DNA of 64,000 nt. Origin: Methylobacterium sp. 10. Lineage in GTDB: Bacteria; Pseudomonadota; Alphaproteobacteria; Rhizobiales; Beijerinckiaceae. The translations under genes were made by a program, and so were the position numbers. The DNA lies in assembly GCF_000519085.1 (NCBI RefSeq), contig NZ_KI912577.1:4830035-4894034 (forward strand), written 5' to 3'. The notes beneath the pieces are model-generated. The model worked only from the letters and a program-made list of their open reading frames with translations, had not been told where the DNA came from and searched no databases. This document shows, piece after piece, positions 25,908-35,444 of this stretch (within the stretch, counting starts at the first letter, position 1; the number at the start of each line of letters is the position of its first letter).

Positions 25908-27293
25908 CTACTCCGCCGCCTCCAGCACCCGCGTTCCGCCGAGGCCCTCAAGCACCGCCGGCTTCGGCCCGCCCGTCGCCCAATCCAGCAGTTCCACCGT
26001 GTGCACGATAGGGATGCGCGTGCCGTTCCCGATCTGCGTGGCGCAGCCGATATTGCCGGTGGCGATGAGGTCGGGGCGCATGCGCTCGATATTGTCCACC
26101 TTCCGATCGCGGAGCCGCCCGGCGATCTCCGGCTGGAGGATGTTGTAGGTGCCGGCCGAGCCGCAGCAGATATGGCCCTCGGGCACGTCCTTCACGGTGA
26201 AGCCGGCCTTCTTGAGCAGGTTCTTCGGCTCGGTGCGGATGCCCTGGCCGTGCTGCATCGAACAGGCGGAATGGTAGGCGACGACGAGATCGCTCTCGAA
26301 CAGCGGCGGCATCAGGCCGAGGCTGGCCACGTATTCGGTGACGTCCTTGGCCAGTGCTGAAACCCGCGCCGCCTTGTCGGCATAGGCCGGGTCGTCGCGG
26401 AACATGAAGCCGTAATCCTTGATCGTCGTGCCGCAGCCCGAGGCCGTGACGATGATCGCGTCGAGGCCGCCGCCGTCCATCTCGGCGATCCAGGCGTCGA
26501 TGGTGCGCTTGGCCTGTGCGTGGGAGGTCTCGGACTTGCCCATGTGATGGGTGAGCGCGCCGCAGCACCCCTCCCCCTTCGCCTGCACCACCTCGACGCC
26601 GTGGCGGGTGAGAAGCCGGACCGCCGCCTCGTTGAAATCCGGCCGCAACACGCTCTGAGCACAACCGCGCAGGAGGGCGACCCTGCCCGCGCGGGCCGGG
26701 GCGGCCTCGCCTTGAAGCAGGGCGCTGGCTTCCCGCGCGCGGTTGTCGGCGGGGAAGGTGCCGGGCCGGTCGGAGGCGGTGCGGTTCGGCAGGAGCGCGG
26801 GCGCGAGGTCGAGCATCGCCGCGAGGCGGTTGCCGATGCGGGGCAGCTGGGCGACGAGGGGCCGGAACGGCGAGCCGATCTTGGCGGCGAGAAGCGCCAG
26901 TCGGAAGCGGTTCGGATAGGGCAGCACGAAGGCGAGCACGCTGCGCAGGAGTCTGTCGCTCAACGGCCGGCGATAGGTCTCCTCGATATGCGTGCGGGCG
27001 TGATCCACGAGGTGCATGTAATGCACGCCGGACGGACAGGTCGTCATGCAGGACAGGCAGGAGAGGCAGCGGTCCACGTGCTTGACCACCTCGGGTGTCG
27101 CCGGTTTGCCGCCCTCCAGCATGTCCTTGATGAGGTAGATGCGGCCGCGCGGGGAATCGAGTTCGTCGCCGAGGAGGAGATAGGTCGGGCAGGTGGCGGT
27201 GCAGAACCCGCAATGCACACAGGTCCGCAGGATCTTCTCGGACGCCGCCATCGCCGGGTCGGCGAGCTGCGTCAGGCTGAAATTGGTCTGCAC
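25908..27293 (-). CDS. glcF: Glycolate oxidase iron-sulfur subunit GlcF
   Basis: 461 residues. Two N-terminal 4Fe-4S motifs are seen, C-x2-C-x2-C-x3-CP in CVHCGFCTATCPTY and CLSCLSCMTTCPSG. They are followed by two CCG domains (GEGCCGALTHHMG and GHICCGSAGTYN) of the kind that bind an Fe-S cluster in heterodisulfide-reductase-like proteins. It passes electrons from glycolate oxidation (GlcD/GlcE flavins) to the respiratory chain at the membrane. Translation starts at the GTG at 27293, with GAGG seven bases upstream. It is downstream of glcE with a 196-bp gap. Confidence 0.95.
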   Translation of the reverse strand: MQTNFSLTQLADPAMAASEKILRTCVHCGFCTATCPTYLLLGDELDSPRGRIYLIKDMLEGGKPATPEVVKHVDRCLSCLSCMTTCPSGVHYMHLVDHARTHIEETYRRPLSDRLLRSVLAFVLPYPNRFRLALLAAKIGSPFRPLVAQLPRIGNRLAAMLDLAPALLPNRTASDRPGTFPADNRAREASALLQGEAAPARAGRVALLRGCAQSVLRPDFNEAAVRLLTRHGVEVVQAKGEGCCGALTHHMGKSETSHAQAKRTIDAWIAEMDGGGLDAIIVTASGCGTTIKDYGFMFRDDPAYADKAARVSALAKDVTEYVASLGLMPPLFESDLVVAYHSACSMQHGQGIRTEPKNLLKKAGFTVKDVPEGHICCGSAGTYNILQPEIAGRLRDRKVDNIERMRPDLIATGNIGCATQIGNGTRIPIVHTVELLDWATGGPKPAVLEGLGGTRVLEAAE

Positions 27294-27489
27294 GGCGTTT
27301 CCTCGGGGTCCCGATACGTCAGCCCGCCCGGCGATCTTCCGCCGCCCGGCGCTGTTTCCCGCAGCTTAGAGGGAATTTGGACGGAAGCCGAGGCTTGGAA
27401 CGGCTCTAAGCGGCAGCCTGCCGCACCCCGATGGCGCGGCCGTCGCAGACCGGCGAAAGCCCTTCCCACGAGCGCTCGCCGCGCACCAG

Positions 27490-28677
27490 TCAAATTCCCG
27501 CATACATCCGGCCGGGATTGAAAACCCCCTTCGGATCGTGGGCCGCCTTGATCCCGGCCGTCATCCGCAGCAGCGGATCGGACAGGGGCTCGAACACGGC
27601 GGTGGCCGCGCGTACCGCGTCCGGCGCCCGCACCAGGGTGGCGTGCCCGCCGGTGGTGCGGAGGACGGCGCGGATGGTCTCGGCACCGGCATCGCCTTCG
27701 GCCGAGGTGGCGAGCCAGACGAGGCCGCCGCCCCAATCGTAGAACCAGCGTGCCTGGCGCTGCGCCGCGATGGCGGCGGTGACGGCTGGGCCTTTGGTCG
27801 GCGCGGTGGAAATCCGCCACACGGCGGCATCGCGCGGTTCCGTCAGCGGGATCACGTCGCGAATCGCGGCCCAAAGGACGGCGCCGATCCCGTCCTCGAT
27901 GATCTCCGGCTCGCCGAAGCGCCGCAGGAGCTTGCGCAATTCGCCGAGGCGGTAATCGAGGGAGTCCGAAAAGCCCTCCAGGCGCATCAGGGTCCGGGGG
28001 CTCGGCCCATCGAGGCCGCTCGGCAGGTGAGCGGCCCCGGTGAGTTCGAACGGCGAGCCGAGGGCGGCACCGAGGGCGGCGACCGCCGTGGCGTCGTCGA
28101 GGCCGGTAAAGGTCAGGGTCGCCGTCCGTTCCTGGACCGGCAGGACCTTGAAGGTCACCTCGGTGAGAAGGCCGAGGGTGCCCCACGAGCCGGCCATGAG
28201 CTTGACGAGGTCGAGGCCGGTGACGTTCTTCATCACCCGGCCGCCGGACTTGATGGCCTCGCCGCGCCCGTTGACGAAGCGGACGCCGATCAGGCTGTCG
28301 CGGGCCGCGCCCGCATTGATCCGGCGCGGTCCCGCATTGTTCGTGGCCGCCACCGCGCCGAAGGTCGGCTCGCCGCCCGAGCCCATGAGGATGCGATGGT
28401 CCATCGGCTCGAAGGGCAGCATCTGGCCGCGTTCCGCGAGCAGGGCCTGCACCTGTGCGAGGGGGGTGCCGGCGCGGGCGGCGACAACCATCTCGGCTGG
28501 TTCGTAGAGCGTGATGCCGGAGAGTTTCAGGGAGGAGAAGGTCGATTCGTCCTGCGCCGGGCGACCGATGGCGGCCTTGGTGCCTCCGCCGACGAGACGC
28601 ATCGGCTCGGAGCGATCGGCGGCATCGGCGACGATGGCTTGCGCCTCGCCCTCGTCCTGAGGCTCGTATGTCCGCAT
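27490..28677 (-). CDS. glcE: Glycolate oxidase FAD-binding subunit GlcE
   Basis: 395 residues from the ATG at 28677. This is a shortened VAO/PCMH-type FAD-binding subunit with MRLVGGGTKAAIG, TFGAVAATNNAGPRRINAGAARDSLIGVRFV, KNVTGLDLVKLMAGSWGTLGLLTEVTFKV and a C-terminal HDPKGVFNPGRMYAGI. It forms the three-subunit glycolate oxidase with GlcD and GlcF. GlcD is normally immediately upstream, but here the upstream neighbour is an unrelated flippase gene, so GlcD must be encoded elsewhere or have been lost. Confidence 0.94.
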   Translation of the reverse strand: MRTYEPQDEGEAQAIVADAADRSEPMRLVGGGTKAAIGRPAQDESTFSSLKLSGITLYEPAEMVVAARAGTPLAQVQALLAERGQMLPFEPMDHRILMGSGGEPTFGAVAATNNAGPRRINAGAARDSLIGVRFVNGRGEAIKSGGRVMKNVTGLDLVKLMAGSWGTLGLLTEVTFKVLPVQERTATLTFTGLDDATAVAALGAALGSPFELTGAAHLPSGLDGPSPRTLMRLEGFSDSLDYRLGELRKLLRRFGEPEIIEDGIGAVLWAAIRDVIPLTEPRDAAVWRISTAPTKGPAVTAAIAAQRQARWFYDWGGGLVWLATSAEGDAGAETIRAVLRTTGGHATLVRAPDAVRAATAVFEPLSDPLLRMTAGIKAAHDPKGVFNPGRMYAGI

Positions 28678-28765
28678 CGTTTCCCGCCCGTTGTGATGCT
28701 CGCCGGCATCCTTTGGCGAACCATATGCGGGAAGGCACGCCCCTCTTTCAAGCGACGCGAGCGTC

Positions 28766-30214
28766 TCAGGCCGTCGGGGTGACGGCGCGCTGCCGGAGAT
28801 AGGCGGCGGCGAGGCCGCGCAGGCCGGCGATGTCGAACAGCGCCACGAGCAGGGCGTAGACCAGCACACCGAGGGGCAGGCAGATGGCGAGGGCTACGGC
28901 CGGGTCCGTGTGCCGGAACGGCGCGAGGCAGGCCATCATCGCCAGGGTGGAGGTGCAGGCGGCGAAGACGTCCCACCAGTCGATCCGCAGGCGTTGCGGT
29001 CCGGTGAGAGCCCGGACGGCCAGCCACAGGGTCGAGGCGACGAGGCCGGCGCTCTGCGCCATGGCGATGCCCGGCGCCCCGAAATGCGCGGGCAGGACGA
29101 ACAGGCAGGCAGCGTTCACGGCGAGGCCGACGATGGCGGCGGCGATCACCGGCACCGTCTTGCGCCGGATCTGGAAGATCGGGTTGAGGCCGAAATTGAG
29201 CAGCGTGCCGCAGAGCAGGCCGGGGATGAGGATCAGCGCGTAGAGGGCGAAGGGCCCGCGATATGCCTCCGGCACGATGAGTCCCTGGATCGCCGGAAGC
29301 ACGGCCCAGAGCCCGCCGGCGCAGGGCACCATCAGCGCCACCACGATGCCGGCGTTGCGGCCGATCTGGGCCTCGGCCGCCACATGGCCCTCGTGCTCGT
29401 CCACCCGCACGGCGAGCTGGAACAGGATGAGGTCGAGGGCCGTGCCGATCATGCTGAGGCTGCGGGTGGCGACATCGGCGGCAAGGGCGAAATAGCCGGC
29501 CTCCGCCAGTCCGAACCACATGGCGATGGCGCTGCGGTTGAGGAACGGCGTGATCTGGTAGATCGCGTTAGCGGCGATGAGCGGTAGCCCGTAGGCGCGG
29601 AACAGCCGCCAGGTCTCGCCCACGCGCACACAGACGATGGGCACCTTCGGATCGAGCAGGGGCCTGCGCAGCACGAGGACAGGCAGGAACTGGCTGAGCC
29701 CGCAGGCCAGGAGCACCCAGACCGGCTGGGGAAACAGCCAGGCCGCCCCCGCCATGAGCAGGAAGGCGAGGCCGTTCTTGACGATGGTCAACTTCAGGTA
29801 GAGGCCGCCATCGAAGCGCGCCCGCGTCAGGGCCGCGTGATAATCGAACAATCCGATGCCGAAAGCGGCGAGCCCGGCCCCCGCTGCGATGGCGAAACGG
29901 CCTTGCGCATCCATCTCCACCGTCGCGCCGACCACCGCGCACAGGGCGGAGGCGACGAGCAGGACGAGGGCGAGGACGGCATAGGCGCGGTCCAGCCCAT
30001 GGCGGATCCAGGGTTCCTCCTGCCGGACACGGTTGGAATAGAACCGGGTGGCCGACAGCCGCAGCCACTCGAAGACCAGGGTGTTGAGAACCACGGCGCC
30101 CGTGGTGGCGAGGCCGAACAGGCCGAAATCCGCCGGCCCCATCAGCTTGGCGAGGAGCAGGCCGAGGCAGAAATTGAGCCCGGCATTCAGGATGAAGGCG
30201 GCGATCACGGCCAT
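28766..30214 (-). CDS. Polysaccharide/lipopolysaccharide flippase (MOP superfamily, Wzx-like)
   Basis: 482 residues, about 12-14 membrane helices and a MOP-type beginning (FILNAGLNFCLGLLLAKLMGPADFGLFGLA). LAxLMGPADFGLF-like sequences are typical of oligosaccharide flippases such as Wzx and RfbX. A central GLPLIAANAIYQITPFLNRSAIAMWFGLAEAGYFALAAD stretch repeats the motif in the second half. It probably moves lipid-linked surface glycans across the inner membrane. No other polysaccharide genes are adjacent. It lies 88 bp upstream of glcE on the same strand. Confidence 0.87.
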   Translation of the reverse strand: MAVIAAFILNAGLNFCLGLLLAKLMGPADFGLFGLATTGAVVLNTLVFEWLRLSATRFYSNRVRQEEPWIRHGLDRAYAVLALVLLVASALCAVVGATVEMDAQGRFAIAAGAGLAAFGIGLFDYHAALTRARFDGGLYLKLTIVKNGLAFLLMAGAAWLFPQPVWVLLACGLSQFLPVLVLRRPLLDPKVPIVCVRVGETWRLFRAYGLPLIAANAIYQITPFLNRSAIAMWFGLAEAGYFALAADVATRSLSMIGTALDLILFQLAVRVDEHEGHVAAEAQIGRNAGIVVALMVPCAGGLWAVLPAIQGLIVPEAYRGPFALYALILIPGLLCGTLLNFGLNPIFQIRRKTVPVIAAAIVGLAVNAACLFVLPAHFGAPGIAMAQSAGLVASTLWLAVRALTGPQRLRIDWWDVFAACTSTLAMMACLAPFRHTDPAVALAICLPLGVLVYALLVALFDIAGLRGLAAAYLRQRAVTPTA

Positions 30215-30316
30215 GCGGTCGACTCTGGTCGCCGGGTGCCCGGCTCTGCTCCCGATCCTTGCGCGCCGGCCCGAAAAGAATTCCCTAAATCCCGAGCCTG
30301 CCCGGTCGGCCCAGCG

Positions 30317-31318
30317 TCAGAACCAGCCGCGCAGCTTGAAGAAGACGACGGGGATGATCGCGCTGATGACGATCAGCGACAGACCATAGGGATAGCCGTA
30401 GACCCAGTCGAGTTCCGGCATGTGCTTGAAGTTCATGCCGTACATCGAGGCGATGAGGGTCGGCGGAACGCCCACGACCGAGACCACGGTCAGCACGCGG
30501 AAGGTGTTGTTCTGCTCGATGTTGATGAGGCCGAGGGTGGCGTCGAGGAGGAACTGCACGTTCTCCGACAGGCGGATCTCGAACTCGTCGAGGGAGGCGA
30601 TGTCCCGGCGCAGGGTCTCGAAGCGCGGCATCTCGGTGGCACCGAGGAGGTGTTCGCATTCGCCGGCGACGAAGGGGAGGATGCGCTCGAGGCCGAGTAG
30701 GCTCGAGCGGATCTTGCCCAGCGCCTTGCCCCGCCGGCCGACGCTGCGGAGGATGCGGCGAAGGGCCAGATCGCGCCGGCGCGGTGTCTTGCCGGAATCC
30801 CCGGCGACGCCCCCTGCCCTCACGTCGAAATCGAAGATCCGGGTGGAGAGCGCGTCGAGGTCGGCGCCCATCTCCTCCAGGGCGTCGGCGAGACTGTCCA
30901 CCAGCTCTTCCACCAGGAGCAGGAAGATCTCGGTGCCGGTCTGGCAATCCCCGTCGCCGTCGCCGATGCGCTTCTTGACCTCCTCGAAGGCGCGCAGCTC
31001 GTTGAATCTGACGGTGATCAGCCGGTCCCGGGTCAGGACGAAGCCGAGCGGGGTCAGCTGCGAATCCACCTTGTCGAAGGTGATCATCGGGGTTGAGAGC
31101 GAGAGCCCGTTCTTGAGCCGCCGCAGCCGGCTGGAATTCTCGACTTCGCTCAGAGCTTTTCGCGATGGTACGCGCAGCCCGGTGGCGGCCTCGATATGCT
31201 CCGCCTCCTCGGTGCTCGGATCGTTGAGATCGATCCATATCGCGTGGCTTGGCACGCCGCCGCCATTGGCTGCGCCGGAATGCTCGACCGCGCCCTGCGG
31301 TCCCTGGAGGCTGATCAT
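30317..31318 (-). CDS. corA: CorA-family magnesium/metal transporter
   Basis: 333 residues. A large cytoplasmic N-terminal domain (WIDLNDPSTEEAEHIEAATGL and a long coiled-coil helix) is followed by two C-terminal membrane helices separated by the signature YGMNF (Y-G-M-N) and a short periplasmic loop (KHMPELDWVYGYPYG). It forms a pentameric channel for Mg2+, possibly also Co2+ or Ni2+. The tail KLRGWF is basic, as expected. The start is the ATG at 31318. It is divergent from groES. Confidence 0.94.
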   Translation of the reverse strand: MISLQGPQGAVEHSGAANGGGVPSHAIWIDLNDPSTEEAEHIEAATGLRVPSRKALSEVENSSRLRRLKNGLSLSTPMITFDKVDSQLTPLGFVLTRDRLITVRFNELRAFEEVKKRIGDGDGDCQTGTEIFLLLVEELVDSLADALEEMGADLDALSTRIFDFDVRAGGVAGDSGKTPRRRDLALRRILRSVGRRGKALGKIRSSLLGLERILPFVAGECEHLLGATEMPRFETLRRDIASLDEFEIRLSENVQFLLDATLGLINIEQNNTFRVLTVVSVVGVPPTLIASMYGMNFKHMPELDWVYGYPYGLSLIVISAIIPVVFFKLRGWF

Positions 31319-31396
31319 GGGGTGATTGTCATCCGTCTGTCAGCGACCGGAGAGCAGAACATGCTTCGCGAACGCGGCATGACGCGTCGTCCGCGT

Positions 31397-31425
31397 CTTG
31401 ACTCGCAAGGGGCTTGAGCCTACCT
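31397..31425 (+). promoter_or_regulatory. RpoH-like heat-shock promoter of groESL
   Basis: CTTG at 31397-31400 and CCTACCT at 31419-31425 are 18 bp apart, matching the alphaproteobacterial sigma-32 pattern CTTG-N17/18-CCTATNT with one mismatch. TTGACT at 31398 could also serve as a sigma-70 -35. It lies just upstream of the CIRCE element. Confidence 0.55.
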
Positions 31426-31436
31426 CCGCCCTTGCT

Positions 31437-31463
31437 TTGGCACTCATCGCTTGGGAGTGCTAA
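31437..31463. promoter_or_regulatory. CIRCE element (HrcA operator) of groESL
   Basis: TTGGCACTC-N9-GAGTGCTAA matches the CIRCE consensus TTAGCACTC-N9-GAGTGCTAA with a single mismatch in the left arm. It lies 70 bp upstream of the groES ATG and just downstream of the predicted promoter, so HrcA would repress groESL until heat shock. Confidence 0.96.
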
Positions 31464-31532
31464 CGGCCTGGGTTGGGCGAGCTCTTCGGCCGCATCAACG
31501 CCATCCATCAATTCGAAGCAAGAGGGCAGCTC

Positions 31533-31820
31533 ATGAAGTTCCGTCCGCTGCACGACCGTGTTGTCGTCCGCCGTATCGAAGGCGAAGAGAAGACCAAGGG
31601 GGGCATCATCATCCCCGACACCGCCAAGGAGAAGCCGCAAGAGGGCGAGATCGTTGCCGTCGGCCCGGGCGCCCGTGACGAGGCCGGCCGCGTGAACCCC
31701 CTCGACGTGAAGGCCGGCGACCGCGTGCTGTTCGGCAAGTGGTCCGGCACCGAAGTCAAGATCGACGGTCAGGACCTCCTGATCATGAAGGAATCCGACA
31801 TCATGGGCGTCGTCGCTTAA
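31533..31820 (+). CDS. groES: Co-chaperonin GroES
   Basis: 95 residues from the ATG at 31533 (MKFRPLHDRVVVRRIEGEEK), which has AGAGGG upstream; the longer frame start at 31473 overlaps the leader and is not used. The mobile loop (KTKGGIIIPDTAKEKPQ) that contacts GroEL and the roof GPGARDEAGR are intact. It caps the GroEL folding chamber. It lies 97 bp upstream of groEL in the same operon, under CIRCE/HrcA and probably RpoH control. Confidence 0.98.
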   Translation: MKFRPLHDRVVVRRIEGEEKTKGGIIIPDTAKEKPQEGEIVAVGPGARDEAGRVNPLDVKAGDRVLFGKWSGTEVKIDGQDLLIMKESDIMGVVA

Positions 31821-31917
31821 TTCAAGCGACGCCCCCTCTTCCTTCTTCCCATCCGAGCCCTTCGAGCGCGCACTTCGATGAGCGCCTCAGGGCTTCGCAC
31901 CTCATGAGGATTTGAAC

Positions 31918-33561
<1,644 letters not shown>

Positions 33562-33617
33562 GAAGTCCAGGCTCTCAGTTCGAAACGGATGCTCTCGCGG
33601 CGGTCGTCGCGAGGGCG

Positions 33618-33645
33618 GAAAGGGTCGTCGCAAGACGGCCCTTTC
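33618..33645 (+). terminator. groESL terminator hairpin
   Basis: A 12-bp stem, GAAAGGGTCGTC / GACGGCCCTTTC (one T-G pair), with a GCAA tetraloop starts 57 bp after the groEL stop. The following TCGTT is only a weak T-tract. Confidence 0.75.
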
Positions 33646-33731
33646 TCGTTGTGGGCGGGTATATCGACTGTCCGCTCTGCCCAGATGCGGGCTACTAGAT
33701 TCACATTTCTTATCTTTCAGGCAGAGCGCGT

Positions 33732-33846
33732 CCCTCTCCCCCTTGTGGGGAGAGGTTAGGAGTGGGGGTGGTTCCGCCAGGCTCCGTCGCATTAGGGTCG
33801 CCCAACCACCCCCACCTCCAACTCCTCCCCACTAGGGGGAGGAGGG
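33732..33846. repeat. Large imperfect palindromic intergenic repeat
   Basis: The left arm (from CTCTCCCCCTTGTGGGGAGAGG to GTGGGGGTGGTT) and the right arm (from AACCACCCCCAC to CCACTAGGGGGAGG) are inverted near-copies of about 40 bp, each also able to form its own small hairpin. A 30-bp centre separates them. This is a REP/BIME-like element between groEL and the next gene; the rest of 33646-33955 shows no gene. Confidence 0.72.
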
Positions 33847-33955
33847 CAGGTTCGAGCATCCCGCGAAATGCGTAAATCCTGTAGCCCGCAGCGGGAACCG
33901 GGCAGCGCTCCGTGCCCGTGCCGCAGATCCTCTCTCACCACGACCCCGCTCGCGC

Positions 33956-34681
33956 CTATCCCGCGCGGCGATGGCATCGGACATAGGAGGCGTCGCCCTT
34001 GGCGCTCGACCAGGTCAGGCGGTTGCCGTCGACCAGCAGCTTCACCTGGGACGACCAGCGCCGGCCGCCATCGCTGCAGGAGGCCGACACGCTCCAGTTC
34101 GTACCGATGCGCCGTCCGTTGCGGAAGGTGCACACGGTGCTGCCCGCGCGAGCCCCGCTCTCGGTGATCCGCGCCGGGATGTATCCCCGCCGCCGCGCCC
34201 CGCGGCGGCATGCGGTCTCGTTGGGCCCCCAGAGACCGACATAGGCCGCCGGCTCGATGGGAGGCGACGCGGCCGTGGTCACGTCGGCACGGGGCGCCAC
34301 TTCGGGATCCTGCCTGAGAGCGACGGATCGAATTCCCGGCTGGACCGGTGGGACGACCGTGGCGTCCCGGCCCGACGGACCGGACCCGCTACCCACATCG
34401 GACCAGGGAGCGCTGCCACGACCCGGCCGCGACCCGCCTGCATGAGTCTCGAACGGACCGGGCTCGTTGAACGCCGCCTGGATCGTGCCGATCTCCGGGC
34501 GCGCCGGCGGGTCGTGGGTCAGCAGAACGGTGCTGTAGCCGAGGAGCGCGCCCCAGCCCATGGCGAGGGAGACGGGAAGCACAAGGGCGCGGGCCGACCT
34601 GCCCGAGGGCTCCGCCACGGCTGGCGGCGACGCTCCCTCGTCGATCCTCCCCGTATCCTCAGCTTCGATGCCCGCGGTCAT
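33956..34681 (-). CDS. Membrane-anchored hypothetical protein with Cys-containing C-terminal domain
   Basis: 241 residues. An acidic N-terminal tail of about 30 residues is followed by one hydrophobic helix (ALVLPVSLAMGWGALLGYSTVLL), a Pro/Gly/Ser-rich linker and a compact C-terminal domain (YVGLWGPNETACRRGARRRGYIPARI through DASYVRCHR). That domain has four Cys and two GxW/LTW-like strands suggesting a small disulfide-bonded beta domain in the periplasm. I do not recognise a named family. The start is the ATG at 34681. It has no operon partner; its 3' end approaches the large palindromic repeat. Confidence 0.65.
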   Translation of the reverse strand: MTAGIEAEDTGRIDEGASPPAVAEPSGRSARALVLPVSLAMGWGALLGYSTVLLTHDPPARPEIGTIQAAFNEPGPFETHAGGSRPGRGSAPWSDVGSGSGPSGRDATVVPPVQPGIRSVALRQDPEVAPRADVTTAASPPIEPAAYVGLWGPNETACRRGARRRGYIPARITESGARAGSTVCTFRNGRRIGTNWSVSASCSDGGRRWSSQVKLLVDGNRLTWSSAKGDASYVRCHRRAG

Positions 34682-34915
34682 CGTCGTCTCCCGTAAGGCT
34701 CCCCCTGGGGCGGAGCCGGTCTCGCAGCGGCGGCGGCCGCTTCACTGGTTCGCGACTTGAGCAACCCCGGCCCCGTTCGACAACCGGACTCTGGCGAGCC
34801 CGTGAAGTCGGCTTTGGACAAGACAGGCCTGTCGCTCTTCTGTCCCGGCGCCATCGATAGCGGTGGATAGACTCCGCGAATAGGGCGGGCAAACGGCAAG
34901 CCCTTCCCGTCCCTC

Positions 34916-35302
34916 ATGAAAACTGCCATGCTCAAGCTTGTGAGAAACCAGTCAGTTATCCGTGCCATCGTGACGAGACGCCTCGCCTTTGCCGTCTGCG
35001 TCACCATCGCAGCCCCGGCCAGTGCTCAAGCACCGCCCTCCACCATGCGGATGGCCTGCGCGGATGCGATGGCGCTCGTGAAGCGGGACGGGTCGGCGGT
35101 CCTTTCATGGCCGGCGGGCAAGGCGGAGAAACCAGGCAGGGCGGAACAGCCGGGGCGGACGGAACGCTTCGTCAGCGACCGGAGCCTGTGCGGGATGTCG
35201 GAAATCGCCGAACTCCGCTTCGTGCCCACCCGCGACAATCTGGAATGCCCGGTCGGCTACCGATGTCGCGAGCCGGATTACGGCGATTGGGACTGGCCCT
35301 GA
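34916..35302 (+). CDS. Small secreted hypothetical protein
   Basis: 128 residues. Basic N-terminal residues (LVRNQSVIRAIVTRRLAF) and a hydrophobic core (AVCVTIAAPASAQA) give a signal peptide with likely cleavage after SAQA. The mature part has four Cys (MACADAM, SLCGMSE, LECPVGYRC) and ends in an acidic EPDYGDWDWP tail. I do not recognise the family; small periplasmic proteins of this design are frequent in Rhizobiales. The ATG at 34928 could be an alternative start. It is divergent from the 241-residue membrane protein gene. Confidence 0.6.
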   Translation: MKTAMLKLVRNQSVIRAIVTRRLAFAVCVTIAAPASAQAPPSTMRMACADAMALVKRDGSAVLSWPAGKAEKPGRAEQPGRTERFVSDRSLCGMSEIAELRFVPTRDNLECPVGYRCREPDYGDWDWP

Positions 35303-35444
35303 TCCGATCTGACGCATCCGGCGGCGACCACCCCCGCCACGATCTCGCCACGACCGGCCGTCACTGCCGCCGTCACGATCCGGTGCCAATCCGGCGGGCG
35401 AAGTCGTCGTCGCCTATTTGAATCATCGACTTGAGGAGACGCGC

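Noticed and set aside
33792..34211. Possible 139-codon minus-strand gene
   Set aside because: It runs through the large palindromic repeat and antisense/out of frame to the 241-residue protein; Arg/Pro-rich composition typical of GC-rich shadow frames.
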